Shown here: positions 53,889-63,419 of the stretch, piece by piece
How positions within the stretch are numbered: the first letter of the stretch is position 1
Layout of the letters: the number at the start of each line of letters is the position of its first letter
Source: Acinetobacter vivianii
GTDB taxonomy: Bacteria > Pseudomonadota > Gammaproteobacteria > Pseudomonadales > Moraxellaceae
NCBI RefSeq assembly: GCF_014635885.1
Contig: NZ_BMDR01000004.1
Span: forward strand, 372,001-436,000
Length of the DNA stretch: 64,000 nt
Reading direction: 5' to 3'
Notes under the pieces: generated by a model
Seen by the model: the letters and a program-made list of their open reading frames with translations, nothing else
What the model was told of the DNA's origin: nothing
The model's database searches: none
Position numbers and translations under genes: made by a program

Positions 53889-54644
53889 ATGAGTCTAAAA
53901 GAGATTGTATCGGCAAATGAATGGGATGCTCGCTGTCAGTTAGCAGCCTTATATCGGTTAATTGCTTATTATCGGATGACAGATCTTATTGATACTCATA
54001 TCAGCCTACGTGTACCAGATGAGAATGGACATTTTCTGATTAATCACTACGGCATTCCATTCGAAAAAATGAAAGCCTCTGATTTGGTTAAAATTGATGG
54101 TGAAGGCAATATCGTAGAACATTATGATGCGGGTAAAACGGTGAATGTTGCTGGTTTTGTTATTCATTCAGCATTGCATGCCGCTCGTCCCAGCGTTCAC
54201 TGTGTGATTCATACTCATACCGCAGATGGAATTGCAGTTTCAGCACAGAAGCACGGTTTGTTGCCAATATCGCAACACGCACTAAAATTTTATAAAAAAG
54301 TCAGTTATCACGAGTATGAAGGTGTCGCACTATCGACTGAAGAGAGGACACGACTAGTGCAGGATCTGGGTAATCATCGTGTCATGATTTTAAGAAACCA
54401 TGGATTGCTGGCAACAGGCGATAGTGTACAGCGTGCATTTCATGAAATTTATTTTTTAGAACGTGCATGTCAGGCGCAAATTAAGGCACTTGCAGGTGGG
54501 GCAGAATTGCATTTTCCTTCCGAACTGGTATGTGAACATACAACCAAGCAGTTCGAATCAAAAGGTGTGGAACAGATTATTTTAAATGCCTGGAATGCGG
54601 CCTTGTCTTTAATTGAACAGCAGCGTGAGGAATACTGCGCATGA
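53889..54644 (+). CDS. Class II aldolase/adducin-family protein
   Basis: A 251-aa protein of the class II aldolase/adducin fold, a zinc-dependent family. HCVIHTHTADGIAVSAQ has the metal-binding His pair and MILRNHGLLATGDSV a third His region. Substrates of this family include fuculose-, ribulose- and methylthioribulose-phosphates; none is clear here. The gene overlaps the following reductase gene by 4 nt. Presence inside an acyl-CoA operon is unusual. Confidence 0.87.
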   Translation: MSLKEIVSANEWDARCQLAALYRLIAYYRMTDLIDTHISLRVPDENGHFLINHYGIPFEKMKASDLVKIDGEGNIVEHYDAGKTVNVAGFVIHSALHAARPSVHCVIHTHTADGIAVSAQKHGLLPISQHALKFYKKVSYHEYEGVALSTEERTRLVQDLGNHRVMILRNHGLLATGDSVQRAFHEIYFLERACQAQIKALAGGAELHFPSELVCEHTTKQFESKGVEQIILNAWNAALSLIEQQREEYCA

Positions 54645-55564
54645 TTGTGATTTCCACCACTGTACCAAAAGTTCAAAAATGGCTTGAAGATGCATTTTTA
54701 CAATACGCACCGCAAGGCTCATATTGCCTAGCCGACAGCGAACAGGCGATTTATGCAACGACTGCTGTGTCGTGGTTTCCAGATTTAGATCATTTAGAAA
54801 AGTTGCCTGAATTAAAATTGATTCATTCGATGGCGGCGGGCGTTGAACACCTCAATTTAGATCGAATTGGCACACAATATAAAGTATGCCGAGTGGTTGA
54901 TCAGCTTCATCAAAAGGGAATGTTCGATTATTTGCAATGGGGCGTTTTATATTATCAACGTTTTTTTGATCAGGCATTTGTACAAAAGCGGCAACAACGT
55001 TGGCGGCAGTATCCACAACGAGAACATGCTGAATTGAAAATTGGAATTATGGGCTTGGGGCAAATGGGCGGATATATGGCCAAGCAATTTGCTGCGCTGG
55101 GTTATCAAGTGTCTGGTTGGTCTCGTAGCCCGAAAAATATTGCACATGTGAGCTGTTATGCAGGTGATGAAGACTTTGACACGTTTTTAGGACAGGCTGA
55201 AATTCTGATTAATTTATTGCCACTTACGGAAAATAATCAGGGTATTTTATCAAAATCTTTATTTGATTTGCTTCCTGAACAGGCCTGTATCATCAATTGT
55301 GGCCGTGGTCAGCATCTAGTTGAGCAGGATTTAATAAATTATCTGGATTCTGGACGTTTACGTGGCGCGATTCTGGATGTGTTTAGCAAAGAACCCTTAG
55401 TTGAAAATCATCCACTTTGGCAACATGAAAAAGTGGTGATCACGCCACATGTTGCTTCACATGCACCATGGTCGGTTGTGGTGAACCAAATTTTAGAAAA
55501 TGATCAGCGTGTTATTCAAGGGCAAGCATTGTTAAATCAAGTGGACACTTTGAAGGGGTATTAG
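54641..55564 (+). CDS. D-2-hydroxyacid dehydrogenase, glyoxylate/hydroxypyruvate reductase A-like
   Basis: A 307-aa NAD(P) reductase. Cofactor motif IMGLGQMGGYMA and basic RSP at the adenosine end suggest NADP; the catalytic Arg (NCGRGQHLVE), Glu (FSKEPL) and His (TPHVASHAPW) match GhrA. It reduces 2-oxoacids such as glyoxylate or hydroxypyruvate. ATGA overlap with the aldolase gene implies they act together, perhaps the aldolase producing a 2-oxoacid that this enzyme reduces. Confidence 0.9.
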   Translation: MIVISTTVPKVQKWLEDAFLQYAPQGSYCLADSEQAIYATTAVSWFPDLDHLEKLPELKLIHSMAAGVEHLNLDRIGTQYKVCRVVDQLHQKGMFDYLQWGVLYYQRFFDQAFVQKRQQRWRQYPQREHAELKIGIMGLGQMGGYMAKQFAALGYQVSGWSRSPKNIAHVSCYAGDEDFDTFLGQAEILINLLPLTENNQGILSKSLFDLLPEQACIINCGRGQHLVEQDLINYLDSGRLRGAILDVFSKEPLVENHPLWQHEKVVITPHVASHAPWSVVVNQILENDQRVIQGQALLNQVDTLKGY

Positions 55565-55683
55565 TGTCTGAATATCCTCAGTTCAAGCTATCATTCAGTC
55601 ATACCGACTTTTAATTATGAATCGACTGGCTGAGCCTATCATTTGTTATTTGACATGCCCAGTCAGTGATTTATTTTAAGGCA

Positions 55684-58600
55684 TTAGCCTTTATTGCTGA
55701 GTTCTTTAGATAGCTCATCCCAACGTTGATTTGCGCTTTGCATAGACTGCATTTTGACATGACCAAAGCCACGCACTTCTGCAGGAAGCTCTGCAATTTG
55801 TGCAGCCACATTCAAATCATACTGTTGTGGTGCTGCAACAAGTGCTTTCACAAATCCAATGTAACGATCACGCCATGCTTGTTCATGTTGACGTTCTTCT
55901 TGACGTGCAAATGGATCAAGAAAAGTTTCACGCAGCCATTGTAAGCGGGCAAGTAGCATCATCGGGAAACGCATCCAGTAACCAAAAATACGTTTGCGTA
56001 CATTGGTACCTAGTGTCGGTGGTGCAAGGTGATAGGATAAACGCACACCACGCCCGAATTGTGATTCGATTGATTTTTTAAAGCTAGCACCTGTCAGCAA
56101 GCGGGCAACTTCATACTCATCTTTATAGGCCATTACACGATACAGCTGTGTGGCGATTGTGGTTGCAAGCGCCTCAGGCAACATTTTAGATGCTTGTTCT
56201 GCAAGATTTCTATATGTATCAGCATAAGCATCATTCCAATAATCTTGCAAACGGACTGAACGATCATAAATCAGTTCTGGCAGCGTTTGCGGTGCATTTT
56301 GTTTTGGCAAACTGTCGAGTAGACGCTTCGCCAGATCTGGATCGCTTGCAAGATGACAACCTACGCGGAAAGCTTCAAGATTCTTTTCAACTGCTGTGCC
56401 ATTAAGTTGAATGGCTTTTTCAATACTTTCGCGCAGTAATGGAATCTGACCAGATTGCCATGCCATTCCCAGCAAAATCTGATTGGCAAAGATGGCATCA
56501 CCCAAGACCTGGGTGGCAATACGCGCAGCAGGTAAAGACACCAGTTTACCTTGATCAACATGACCACGAAGACGATTGATCAAATCCGTAATTGGCGCAA
56601 ACCAGTCACGTTTATTAATGAAGTCAGATGTCGGTGAGCCATCTTCATTGACAATGACCATCGCATTTGGTTTTAAACGAGACAAGGCCGCATTGCTGCC
56701 TGCCACCACTGCATCGGCACCAATAAGAAGGTCACATTGACCTGCAGGGATTTTAGTTGCGGAAATTTGCTCGTCATCTGAGGCCAATTGAACATAGGAA
56801 TAAACTGTACCGCCTTTTTGAGCCAGTCCTGCCATGTCCATGACGCGTGCTGCTTTACCTTCCAGATGCGCGGCCATTCCCAATAATGCGCCGACGGTGA
56901 CCACACCAGTACCACCCACACCACCGACCATGATTCGGCTTGGTGCTGTATCAAGTTGAGGAAGAATTGGACGCTCAGGCCAGCCCGTAGCAAAACCCTC
57001 AAACTTGGCTGGACGTTTCATATCACGGGTATGCACGGTCACAAAACTTGGGCAGAAACCTTCTACACAGGTAAAGTCTTTATTACAGCTGCTTTGGTTA
57101 ATTTGACGTTTGGTGCCCAAAGCCGTTTCTACGGGCTCAATTGAAAGACAATTTGATTTTTTCGAGCAATCGCCACAGCCTTCACAGATATCACTATTGA
57201 TGTAAAGGCGTTCAGCAGGGTCAGGATAAGCATCACGTTTACGGCGACGACGTTTTTCGCTGGCACAGGTCTGAACATAAATTAAAGCGGTGACACCAGA
57301 AATCTCACGTAATTCACGTTGCACGGTATCTAAATCATTTCTGTGGCGGATTTCTACATTGGGTGCAAGGTGTTCTTCTGCATGAATCAACGCTGGTTCA
57401 TCGGTTACGATGACCTGTTTTTTAATCCCTTCCGCATCTAGCTGGCGGGTCAGTTGCGCGACACTCAAATGTCCATCGACATGTTGTCCGCCTGTCATGG
57501 CAACTGCATCGTTATAAAGGATTTTATAGGTGATATTGATATTGGCTGCGATGGCTTGTCGAATTGCCAGATAGCCTGAATGGAAGTAGGTTCCATCTCC
57601 GAGATTGGCAAAAATATGCTTTTCATTGGTAAAGTGCGATGCACCCGCCCAGCTCACGCCTTCGCCGCCCATTTGCGAGAAAGTTTCCGTTCCGCGATCC
57701 AGTGACACCGCAATATAGTGACAACCGATGCCGCCTAGGGCGCGACTGCCTTCTGGCACCACGGTGGAGGTATTATGCGGACAACCGCTACAGAAATAAG
57801 GTTTGCGGTCTGCCAGATCCAGCACACGGCGTGACTCTTGTTCTGCTTTTTGCAATAAATCGATGCGATTCTGAATTTGTTGTCTTAAATTCTCTGATAA
57901 ATCGAGTTGTAGAAAACGTGCTGCAAGCATTTTGGCAATCGGTTCGGGTTGGAACTCATAATGACCAATCAGCGGTGCTTCCTCGATGGAGGTACTCCAT
58001 TCACCTTTACCATGAATTGCTTTGCCGATGACATGTGGACGTTGCTCATCAGGCAGGGAATACAGTTCATCTTTGATCTGTGATTCAAGAATAGGACGTT
58101 TCTCTTCAACCACAATCAGCTCTTTTAGTCCTTCGGCAAATTCACGAATACCTTGCGGTTCTAAAGGCCAGATCAACCCAACTTGATAAACCCGTAGCCC
58201 AAGCTGTTGCGCCGTTTCATTCTCAATTCCTAAAATGCGTAAAGCTTCAATGGTGTCGAGATAGCCTTTACCGCTTGCAACAATCCCGATGCGGGCATTT
58301 TCACAAGGCCAAGTGGTTTGATTCAGCTGATTGGCACGTGCATAGGCCAGCACAGCAGGTAAGCGATGTTGATAGAGGCGTTGTTCTTGCTGGATGCCAT
58401 GATCAGGCCAGCGGATATTGACACCATCGGCAGGGAAGTCCACATCTTCTGGAATCACGGGAATGACCCGATCTAAATCCACATTGACGGAAGCCGAAGT
58501 TTCTACAATTTCACTGACCAGTTTCATTGAGGTCCATACCCCAGCGAAACGGGACATTGCCACGGCATGCACACCCAGATCAAGAATATGTTGCACTGAG

Positions 58601-59154
58601 GTTGGATAGAAAATCGGAAGACCGCAGCCAATCATGACATGTTCAGATTGGTGTGGAACCGTAGATGATTTACAGGAGTGATCATCACCAAATAAAGCGA
58701 CCACACCGCCATGTTCAGAAGTTCCAGCAAGATTGGCATGACGTAGTACATCACCTGAACGGTCTACACCCGGGCCTTTGCCATACCACCATGAAGTGAC
58801 ACCATCATATTTTCCCTGGCCTGCAAGGTTGGCTTGCTGCGTGCCCCAAATGGCCGTTGCTGCGAGATCTTCATTAATACCGGGTTGAAAGACGACATGA
58901 TGATCTTTAAGTATGCCTCCAATTTGCCAAAGGAAATTATCATAATTACCTACAGGGGAACCGCGATAACCTGAAATGAAGCCAGCTGTATGCAACCCGT
59001 TCAATTCATCGCGGCGAGTCTGTGCTAGAGGTAACCGAACGAGTGCCTGAATGCCTGTCATGTAGGCTGAACCGTGATCACTGATATATTTATCATCCAG
59101 TGATACATCTTTAGTAACGATCATTTTTGGAGTAACTTTTGTCGCTATATTCAT
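55684..59154 (-). CDS. Fused indolepyruvate:ferredoxin oxidoreductase family protein
   Basis: A 1156-aa fusion of the alpha and beta subunits of a 2-oxoacid:ferredoxin oxidoreductase. It has a pyruvate-binding-like N-terminal part, a TPP-binding part (about 430-640, with CSGCPHNTS, GGIGCHYIA and NLGDGTYFHSG), a 4Fe-4S cysteine cluster (CEGCGDCSKKSNC ... SCNKDFTCVEGFC, about 655-695) and a gamma-subunit-like domain (GGVGGTGVVTVGALLG). The family decarboxylates arylpyruvates or branched 2-oxoacids to acyl-CoA. Aerobic bacteria often carry this single-chain form. AAGGAG precedes the ATG; a LysR gene is divergent. Confidence 0.92.
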   Translation of the reverse strand: MNIATKVTPKMIVTKDVSLDDKYISDHGSAYMTGIQALVRLPLAQTRRDELNGLHTAGFISGYRGSPVGNYDNFLWQIGGILKDHHVVFQPGINEDLAATAIWGTQQANLAGQGKYDGVTSWWYGKGPGVDRSGDVLRHANLAGTSEHGGVVALFGDDHSCKSSTVPHQSEHVMIGCGLPIFYPTSVQHILDLGVHAVAMSRFAGVWTSMKLVSEIVETSASVNVDLDRVIPVIPEDVDFPADGVNIRWPDHGIQQEQRLYQHRLPAVLAYARANQLNQTTWPCENARIGIVASGKGYLDTIEALRILGIENETAQQLGLRVYQVGLIWPLEPQGIREFAEGLKELIVVEEKRPILESQIKDELYSLPDEQRPHVIGKAIHGKGEWSTSIEEAPLIGHYEFQPEPIAKMLAARFLQLDLSENLRQQIQNRIDLLQKAEQESRRVLDLADRKPYFCSGCPHNTSTVVPEGSRALGGIGCHYIAVSLDRGTETFSQMGGEGVSWAGASHFTNEKHIFANLGDGTYFHSGYLAIRQAIAANINITYKILYNDAVAMTGGQHVDGHLSVAQLTRQLDAEGIKKQVIVTDEPALIHAEEHLAPNVEIRHRNDLDTVQRELREISGVTALIYVQTCASEKRRRRKRDAYPDPAERLYINSDICEGCGDCSKKSNCLSIEPVETALGTKRQINQSSCNKDFTCVEGFCPSFVTVHTRDMKRPAKFEGFATGWPERPILPQLDTAPSRIMVGGVGGTGVVTVGALLGMAAHLEGKAARVMDMAGLAQKGGTVYSYVQLASDDEQISATKIPAGQCDLLIGADAVVAGSNAALSRLKPNAMVIVNEDGSPTSDFINKRDWFAPITDLINRLRGHVDQGKLVSLPAARIATQVLGDAIFANQILLGMAWQSGQIPLLRESIEKAIQLNGTAVEKNLEAFRVGCHLASDPDLAKRLLDSLPKQNAPQTLPELIYDRSVRLQDYWNDAYADTYRNLAEQASKMLPEALATTIATQLYRVMAYKDEYEVARLLTGASFKKSIESQFGRGVRLSYHLAPPTLGTNVRKRIFGYWMRFPMMLLARLQWLRETFLDPFARQEERQHEQAWRDRYIGFVKALVAAPQQYDLNVAAQIAELPAEVRGFGHVKMQSMQSANQRWDELSKELSNKG

Positions 59155-59196
59155 TTATATCTCCTTAGAATTCTCGTAGTTTTGACTACTTGTTTT

Positions 59197-59213
59197 TTCA
59201 ACATCCGGTTGAA
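59197..59213. promoter_or_regulatory. Inverted repeat between oxidoreductase and LysR gene
   Basis: TTCAAC (59197-59202) and GTTGAA (59208-59213) are separated by ATCCG, giving the T-N11-A spacing class of LysR sites. It lies 43 nt upstream of the oxidoreductase start. Confidence 0.55.
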
Positions 59214-59325
59214 TATTTGGAGTAAGTACATAACAATTAAAAAGATTGAACAGTTCGGGATAAAAAAAGACCTGATCAATGTATGTACATTAATGTCATT
59301 GTGGTTGATCCAAACTGGTGCAACA

Positions 59326-60294
59326 ATGCGTAATTTAGAAAAAGATATTTACGTTATGCGCAAAAATCTTGATGGTGGACTCTTGCATGCAATGAATGCC
59401 TTCCTGAAAGTGATTGATAGCGGGAGTTTCACGGCTGCCGCTGAACAGATGGAACTGACAACTGCGCAAGTTTCGCGATTAATTAGCGAATTAGAAGGGC
59501 GTTTAGGTACAAAACTACTACAACGATCAACCCGACAGCATGCCTTGACCGAGATCGGTGAGACCTATGCCGAGCAGTGTCGTCAGGTGCTTGCCATGGT
59601 GGAAGAAGCTGAAGCACAGGCAATGGGCATGGCAACAAAACCGCAAGGACGTTTACGGGTACTGAGTATGGCCAGTTTTGGTCATCACTATCTTGCACCG
59701 ATGATGGCGGAGTTCTGTCAAACCTATCCCGACCTGACGGTTGAATATCGAACCTCACAAAATGTACCTGACCTTTTAGGTAAAGGCATTGATGTGAGTC
59801 TCTATTTGACAGAATCTCTGGCGGATTCGAGATTTGTGGCTCGTCGCATTGGTACGATTTTTTCGGTGTTATGTGCTTCACCTGCTTATCTGGAAAAGCA
59901 TGGTGAACCTCAATCGCTGGATGATTTGCAGAAGCACGCCTGTTTACGCTTGGTCAATCCATCCATTACTCCGCAATGGCATCTGACCAGTGAAAATAGT
60001 TGTTCGTATCAGATTGATATCAATGGCCCACTCATTGCCGATACGCCTGAGTTGTTACTGGATGTAGTTCAACAGGATATGGGCATTGCCTTACTGCCAA
60101 CTTTTTCATCGATTGATGCAATCCGCACAGGGCGATTACGCCGTATTTTACCAGCGTGGCGTTCTCCTGATATCGGGGTGTATACCTTATTGCCTTCGCG
60201 GGATTTTGTGGATGTAAAAACGAGGACATGGTTGGAGTGGGTCGAGCAACATATTTCTCCAAAAATACAGCAAGATACGGATTATTTTTTATAA
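59326..60294 (+). CDS. LysR-family regulator
   Basis: A 322-aa LysR regulator: a helix-turn-helix (SGSFTAAAEQMELTTAQVSR, about residues 26-46) and an effector-binding domain (about 105-305) ending in a short tail. The ATG at 59326 gives normal LysR length; a further ATG at 59356 is possible, while the frame upstream of 59326 covers the promoter and the inverted repeat at 59197. Divergent position suggests control of the oxidoreductase at 55684-59154. Confidence 0.88.
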   Translation: MRNLEKDIYVMRKNLDGGLLHAMNAFLKVIDSGSFTAAAEQMELTTAQVSRLISELEGRLGTKLLQRSTRQHALTEIGETYAEQCRQVLAMVEEAEAQAMGMATKPQGRLRVLSMASFGHHYLAPMMAEFCQTYPDLTVEYRTSQNVPDLLGKGIDVSLYLTESLADSRFVARRIGTIFSVLCASPAYLEKHGEPQSLDDLQKHACLRLVNPSITPQWHLTSENSCSYQIDINGPLIADTPELLLDVVQQDMGIALLPTFSSIDAIRTGRLRRILPAWRSPDIGVYTLLPSRDFVDVKTRTWLEWVEQHISPKIQQDTDYFL

Positions 60295-60337
60295 ATTCTT
60301 TGAGGAGTGGTAGAAAAAGAATAATAAGGATTAAAAT

Positions 60338-60368
60338 TAAAAAAATGCTTCTTTAGAAAGAGGCATTT
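60338..60368 (-). terminator. Rho-independent terminator of the liu operon
   Basis: On the lower strand AAATGCCTCTTT pairs with AAAGAAGCATTT (60343-60368) with a run of T after it. It is 150 nt downstream of the HMG-CoA lyase stop. Confidence 0.75.
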
Positions 60369-60517
60369 CATACAGAGATAATCGATAAGTTTTCAAAAAA
60401 ATTACATGAGGGATTTAGCCCCAATTCTTGAGCAGAATGGGAGAAAGTTAAGCTCTGATCAAGCTTAATTGATTAAGCATATTGCCTGACAATAAGAGAA
60501 TACAAATCTATATATGG

Positions 60518-61420
60518 CTAAGCGCATTTTGTTTGCCAATAGGCATTGGCATAATTTGACAAGCTTTTTCGGTTGAGTACATTACTAATATTTTGGCTGG
60601 CTTGCATTAGCTTTTCTAGGTCAATGCCAGTTTCAAAGCCCATATGTGATAGCAAATAAAACAGATCTTCGGTCGCAACATTGCCAGAAGCGCCTTTGGC
60701 ATAAGGGCAACCACCAAGTCCTGCAAGAGACGAATCGAAAATACGAATGCCTTGTTGTAAAGACTGATAAATATTGGCAATCGCCATGCCATAGGTGTTG
60801 TGGAAATGCCCAGCTAAAACGGTGCTGTCCAGTTCAGCCAGACAGGCTTGCCAGACTTTTTGAACACGATTTGGTGTTGCTGTGCCAATTGTTTCACCTA
60901 AAGACACTTCATAGCAGCCCATGTCATAAAGTCGTTTAACAACTTTTACGACTTGCTCAGGTGCAATTGCACCTTCATAAGGACAATCGACAATACAAGA
61001 GACATAACCGCGCACACGTATATTATGTGCTTTTGCAGCAGCCATGACATCGCTAAATTTCTCAAAGCTCTCGTCGATTGAGCAGTTAATATTTTTACGA
61101 GTAAAACTCTCAGAAGCTGCGGTAAAAACCGCAACCTCTTTGCATCCTACTGTTTGAGCAGTTTCAAAACCTTTGATATTGGGCGTGAGCAGGCTAAATT
61201 GCACATCGGTTGTTTGCGGTAATTGTTTAAATAGCTCATCACTCTGCGCCATTTGCGGCACCCATTTTGCCGAAACGCATGAACCGACTTCAATTGATTT
61301 CAGACCTGCATGAATCAGGTCGTTAATAAAGTTTAAGCGCTGTTCGACGCTTAAAGCCTGCTTTTCGTTTTGGAGTCCATCTCTGGGACCAACCTCTACG
61401 ATTTTGACAAACTCACTCAT
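60518..61420 (-). CDS. liuE: Hydroxymethylglutaryl-CoA lyase
   Basis: A 300-aa enzyme cleaving HMG-CoA to acetoacetate and acetyl-CoA, the last step of leucine breakdown. VEVGPRDGLQNEKQAL has the catalytic Asp/Arg; SLAGLGGCPYAKGASGN contains the active-site Cys signature; HFHNTYGMA the metal-binding His. It overlaps liuD by 4 nt (ATGA). Confidence 0.95.
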   Translation of the reverse strand: MSEFVKIVEVGPRDGLQNEKQALSVEQRLNFINDLIHAGLKSIEVGSCVSAKWVPQMAQSDELFKQLPQTTDVQFSLLTPNIKGFETAQTVGCKEVAVFTAASESFTRKNINCSIDESFEKFSDVMAAAKAHNIRVRGYVSCIVDCPYEGAIAPEQVVKVVKRLYDMGCYEVSLGETIGTATPNRVQKVWQACLAELDSTVLAGHFHNTYGMAIANIYQSLQQGIRIFDSSLAGLGGCPYAKGASGNVATEDLFYLLSHMGFETGIDLEKLMQASQNISNVLNRKSLSNYANAYWQTKCA

Positions 61421-63408
61421 GCAACTTCCTCCTGTGCAGGCTGAAATTCCACAAGCTCATCGCCAGCTTTGACCTGATCGCCGACTTGGAAGTAGGAATC
61501 TACAATCACGCCGTCTTTAGGGGCGCGGATGGTATATTCCATCTTCATCGCTTCAAGCGTCATTAAAATATCGTCTTTCTTCACGCTATGATTGGCGCTT
61601 ACTAGCACTTGCGTGACTACGCCCGGCATTGGCGCTTTAAGGTGGCCTTCATCGGCTTGGTGATCTGCTTGATTAAAGTCTTGGCGGATATAAGCAAACT
61701 TGTAGCTTTGTCCATTTTGGAATAAGGTAATGCCTTGCTGATTTTGGTTAAAAGATAACTTTTGCTGAGTCTCACCAATTTGAATAGATGCGGTGTGTGT
61801 ATCAATCAATTGACCTGAAATTGGGTAGCTTTGTCCGTTATATTCAGCGGTGAAGCCATCTTCATGTGAGGCAAATTTAATTTTAATGTTCTGATCTAAA
61901 TAGTTCAGTTTAATACTGTGCTGATAAGCAATATTTAAACGCCAAAGTGGTTGAGCCTGCCAAAGCTGTTTTTGGCTTGAACTATTGTTATCAAGTTTGC
62001 TTAAAAACTCAATAAATGCCGCTGCGACAATAATCTCAGGTTTTGTCTGTTGCATGTTAAACAGAAAATCATGTTCACGTTGAATCAGGTTAGTATCAAG
62101 CTTGGCTTGTTTAAACGATTCGCTACGAACAATCTTTTCCAGAAAGGCAATGTTGTTGCCTAAGCCATCGACATGGAATTGGCTTAACGCATGTTGCATT
62201 TGAATAAGCGCAGCTTCACGGTTTTTACCCCATACGATCAGTTTGGCAATCATTGGGTCGTAATAGGTCGTGATTTCATCGCCTTCAACAATACCGCTGT
62301 CGACACGTACATATTGGTTTTGAGTTGGGTAGTGCAGATAGTCAATTTTACCAATGGCAGGTAAAAAACCTTTTTCTGGTTCTTCGGCGTAAATACGTGC
62401 TTCGAGCGCATGGCCGTGAATCTGCAATTCGTTTTGTAGTTTAGGTAAAGGTTCGCCATAAGCCACACGAAGTTGCCATTCAACCAAGTCTTCACCTGTA
62501 ATCATTTCGGTGACAGGGTGTTCGACTTGTAAACGGGTATTCATTTCCATGAAATACGCCGTACCGTCTTGTTCCACAATAAACTCAACTGTACCTGCAC
62601 CGACATAATCTACCGCACGTGCTGCATCAATAGCCGCTTGACGCATTGCATTAAGCTTTTCGCTTGGCATTTGTGGAGCAGGGGCTTCTTCTAATACTTT
62701 TTGATGACGACGTTGTACAGAGCAGTCGCGTTCAAACAAATGTACGTAGTTGCCATGCGTGTCACCAAACACTTGCACTTCAATATGTCGAGGTTGAATC
62801 ACATAACGCTCAATCAAGACATCATCATTACCAAAGCTCGATTTGGCTTCACGTTTACACGAGGCTAAGGCATGCAAAAAGTCTTCACTGCGTTCAACCA
62901 GACTCATGCCTTTACCACCGCCGCCAGCACTGGCTTTAATTAAAACAGGATAACCAATTCGTTCTGCCTGTTGTTTTAAAAAGTCGGCATCTTGATTGGT
63001 TCCGTGATAACCCGGTGTTAAAGGAACGCCTGCTTTTTCCATCAAGGCTTTAGAGGTCGCTTTTAAGCCCATCGCTAAAATGGCATCCACTGGTGGCCCA
63101 ATAAAGCAAATATTGTATTGTTGGCAAGCGAGTGCAAACTGGTCATTTTCAGAAAGGAATCCGTAGCCCGGATGCACCGCTTGGCTGCCTGTATCAATTG
63201 CTGCCTGAATAATGCGGTCGGCTTGTAAATAACTTTGTGTTGCAGGGGACTGACCAATATAAACCGCTTCATCGGCAAGTTTGACATGTTGTGCATTTGC
63301 ATCTGCATCGGAGTAAACAGCAACCGTTGCAATCCCTAATTTTTTAGCTGTGCGAATCACACGGCAGGCAATCTCGCCACGGTTCGCAATTAAAATCTTT
63401 TCAAACAT
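61417..63408 (-). CDS. liuD: Methylcrotonyl-CoA carboxylase, biotin-containing subunit
   Basis: A 663-aa subunit that carboxylates biotin with ATP and bicarbonate. The biotin carboxylase domain (about 1-450) has ANRGEIACRVIRTAKKLG, the glycine-rich ASAGGGGKGM and EMNTRLQVEHPVTE; the biotinyl domain (about 590-655) has the EAMKMEY motif with biotin attached at Lys622. The carboxyltransferase partner LiuB should be upstream beyond the window. AGGAC precedes the ATG. Confidence 0.94.
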   Translation of the reverse strand: MFEKILIANRGEIACRVIRTAKKLGIATVAVYSDADANAQHVKLADEAVYIGQSPATQSYLQADRIIQAAIDTGSQAVHPGYGFLSENDQFALACQQYNICFIGPPVDAILAMGLKATSKALMEKAGVPLTPGYHGTNQDADFLKQQAERIGYPVLIKASAGGGGKGMSLVERSEDFLHALASCKREAKSSFGNDDVLIERYVIQPRHIEVQVFGDTHGNYVHLFERDCSVQRRHQKVLEEAPAPQMPSEKLNAMRQAAIDAARAVDYVGAGTVEFIVEQDGTAYFMEMNTRLQVEHPVTEMITGEDLVEWQLRVAYGEPLPKLQNELQIHGHALEARIYAEEPEKGFLPAIGKIDYLHYPTQNQYVRVDSGIVEGDEITTYYDPMIAKLIVWGKNREAALIQMQHALSQFHVDGLGNNIAFLEKIVRSESFKQAKLDTNLIQREHDFLFNMQQTKPEIIVAAAFIEFLSKLDNNSSSQKQLWQAQPLWRLNIAYQHSIKLNYLDQNIKIKFASHEDGFTAEYNGQSYPISGQLIDTHTASIQIGETQQKLSFNQNQQGITLFQNGQSYKFAYIRQDFNQADHQADEGHLKAPMPGVVTQVLVSANHSVKKDDILMTLEAMKMEYTIRAPKDGVIVDSYFQVGDQVKAGDELVEFQPAQEEVA

Positions 63409-63419
63409 GATGATCGTCC

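Noticed and set aside
55726..58609. Upper-strand ORFs inside the fused oxidoreductase gene
   Set aside because: Antisense shadows of a clear 1156-aa gene.
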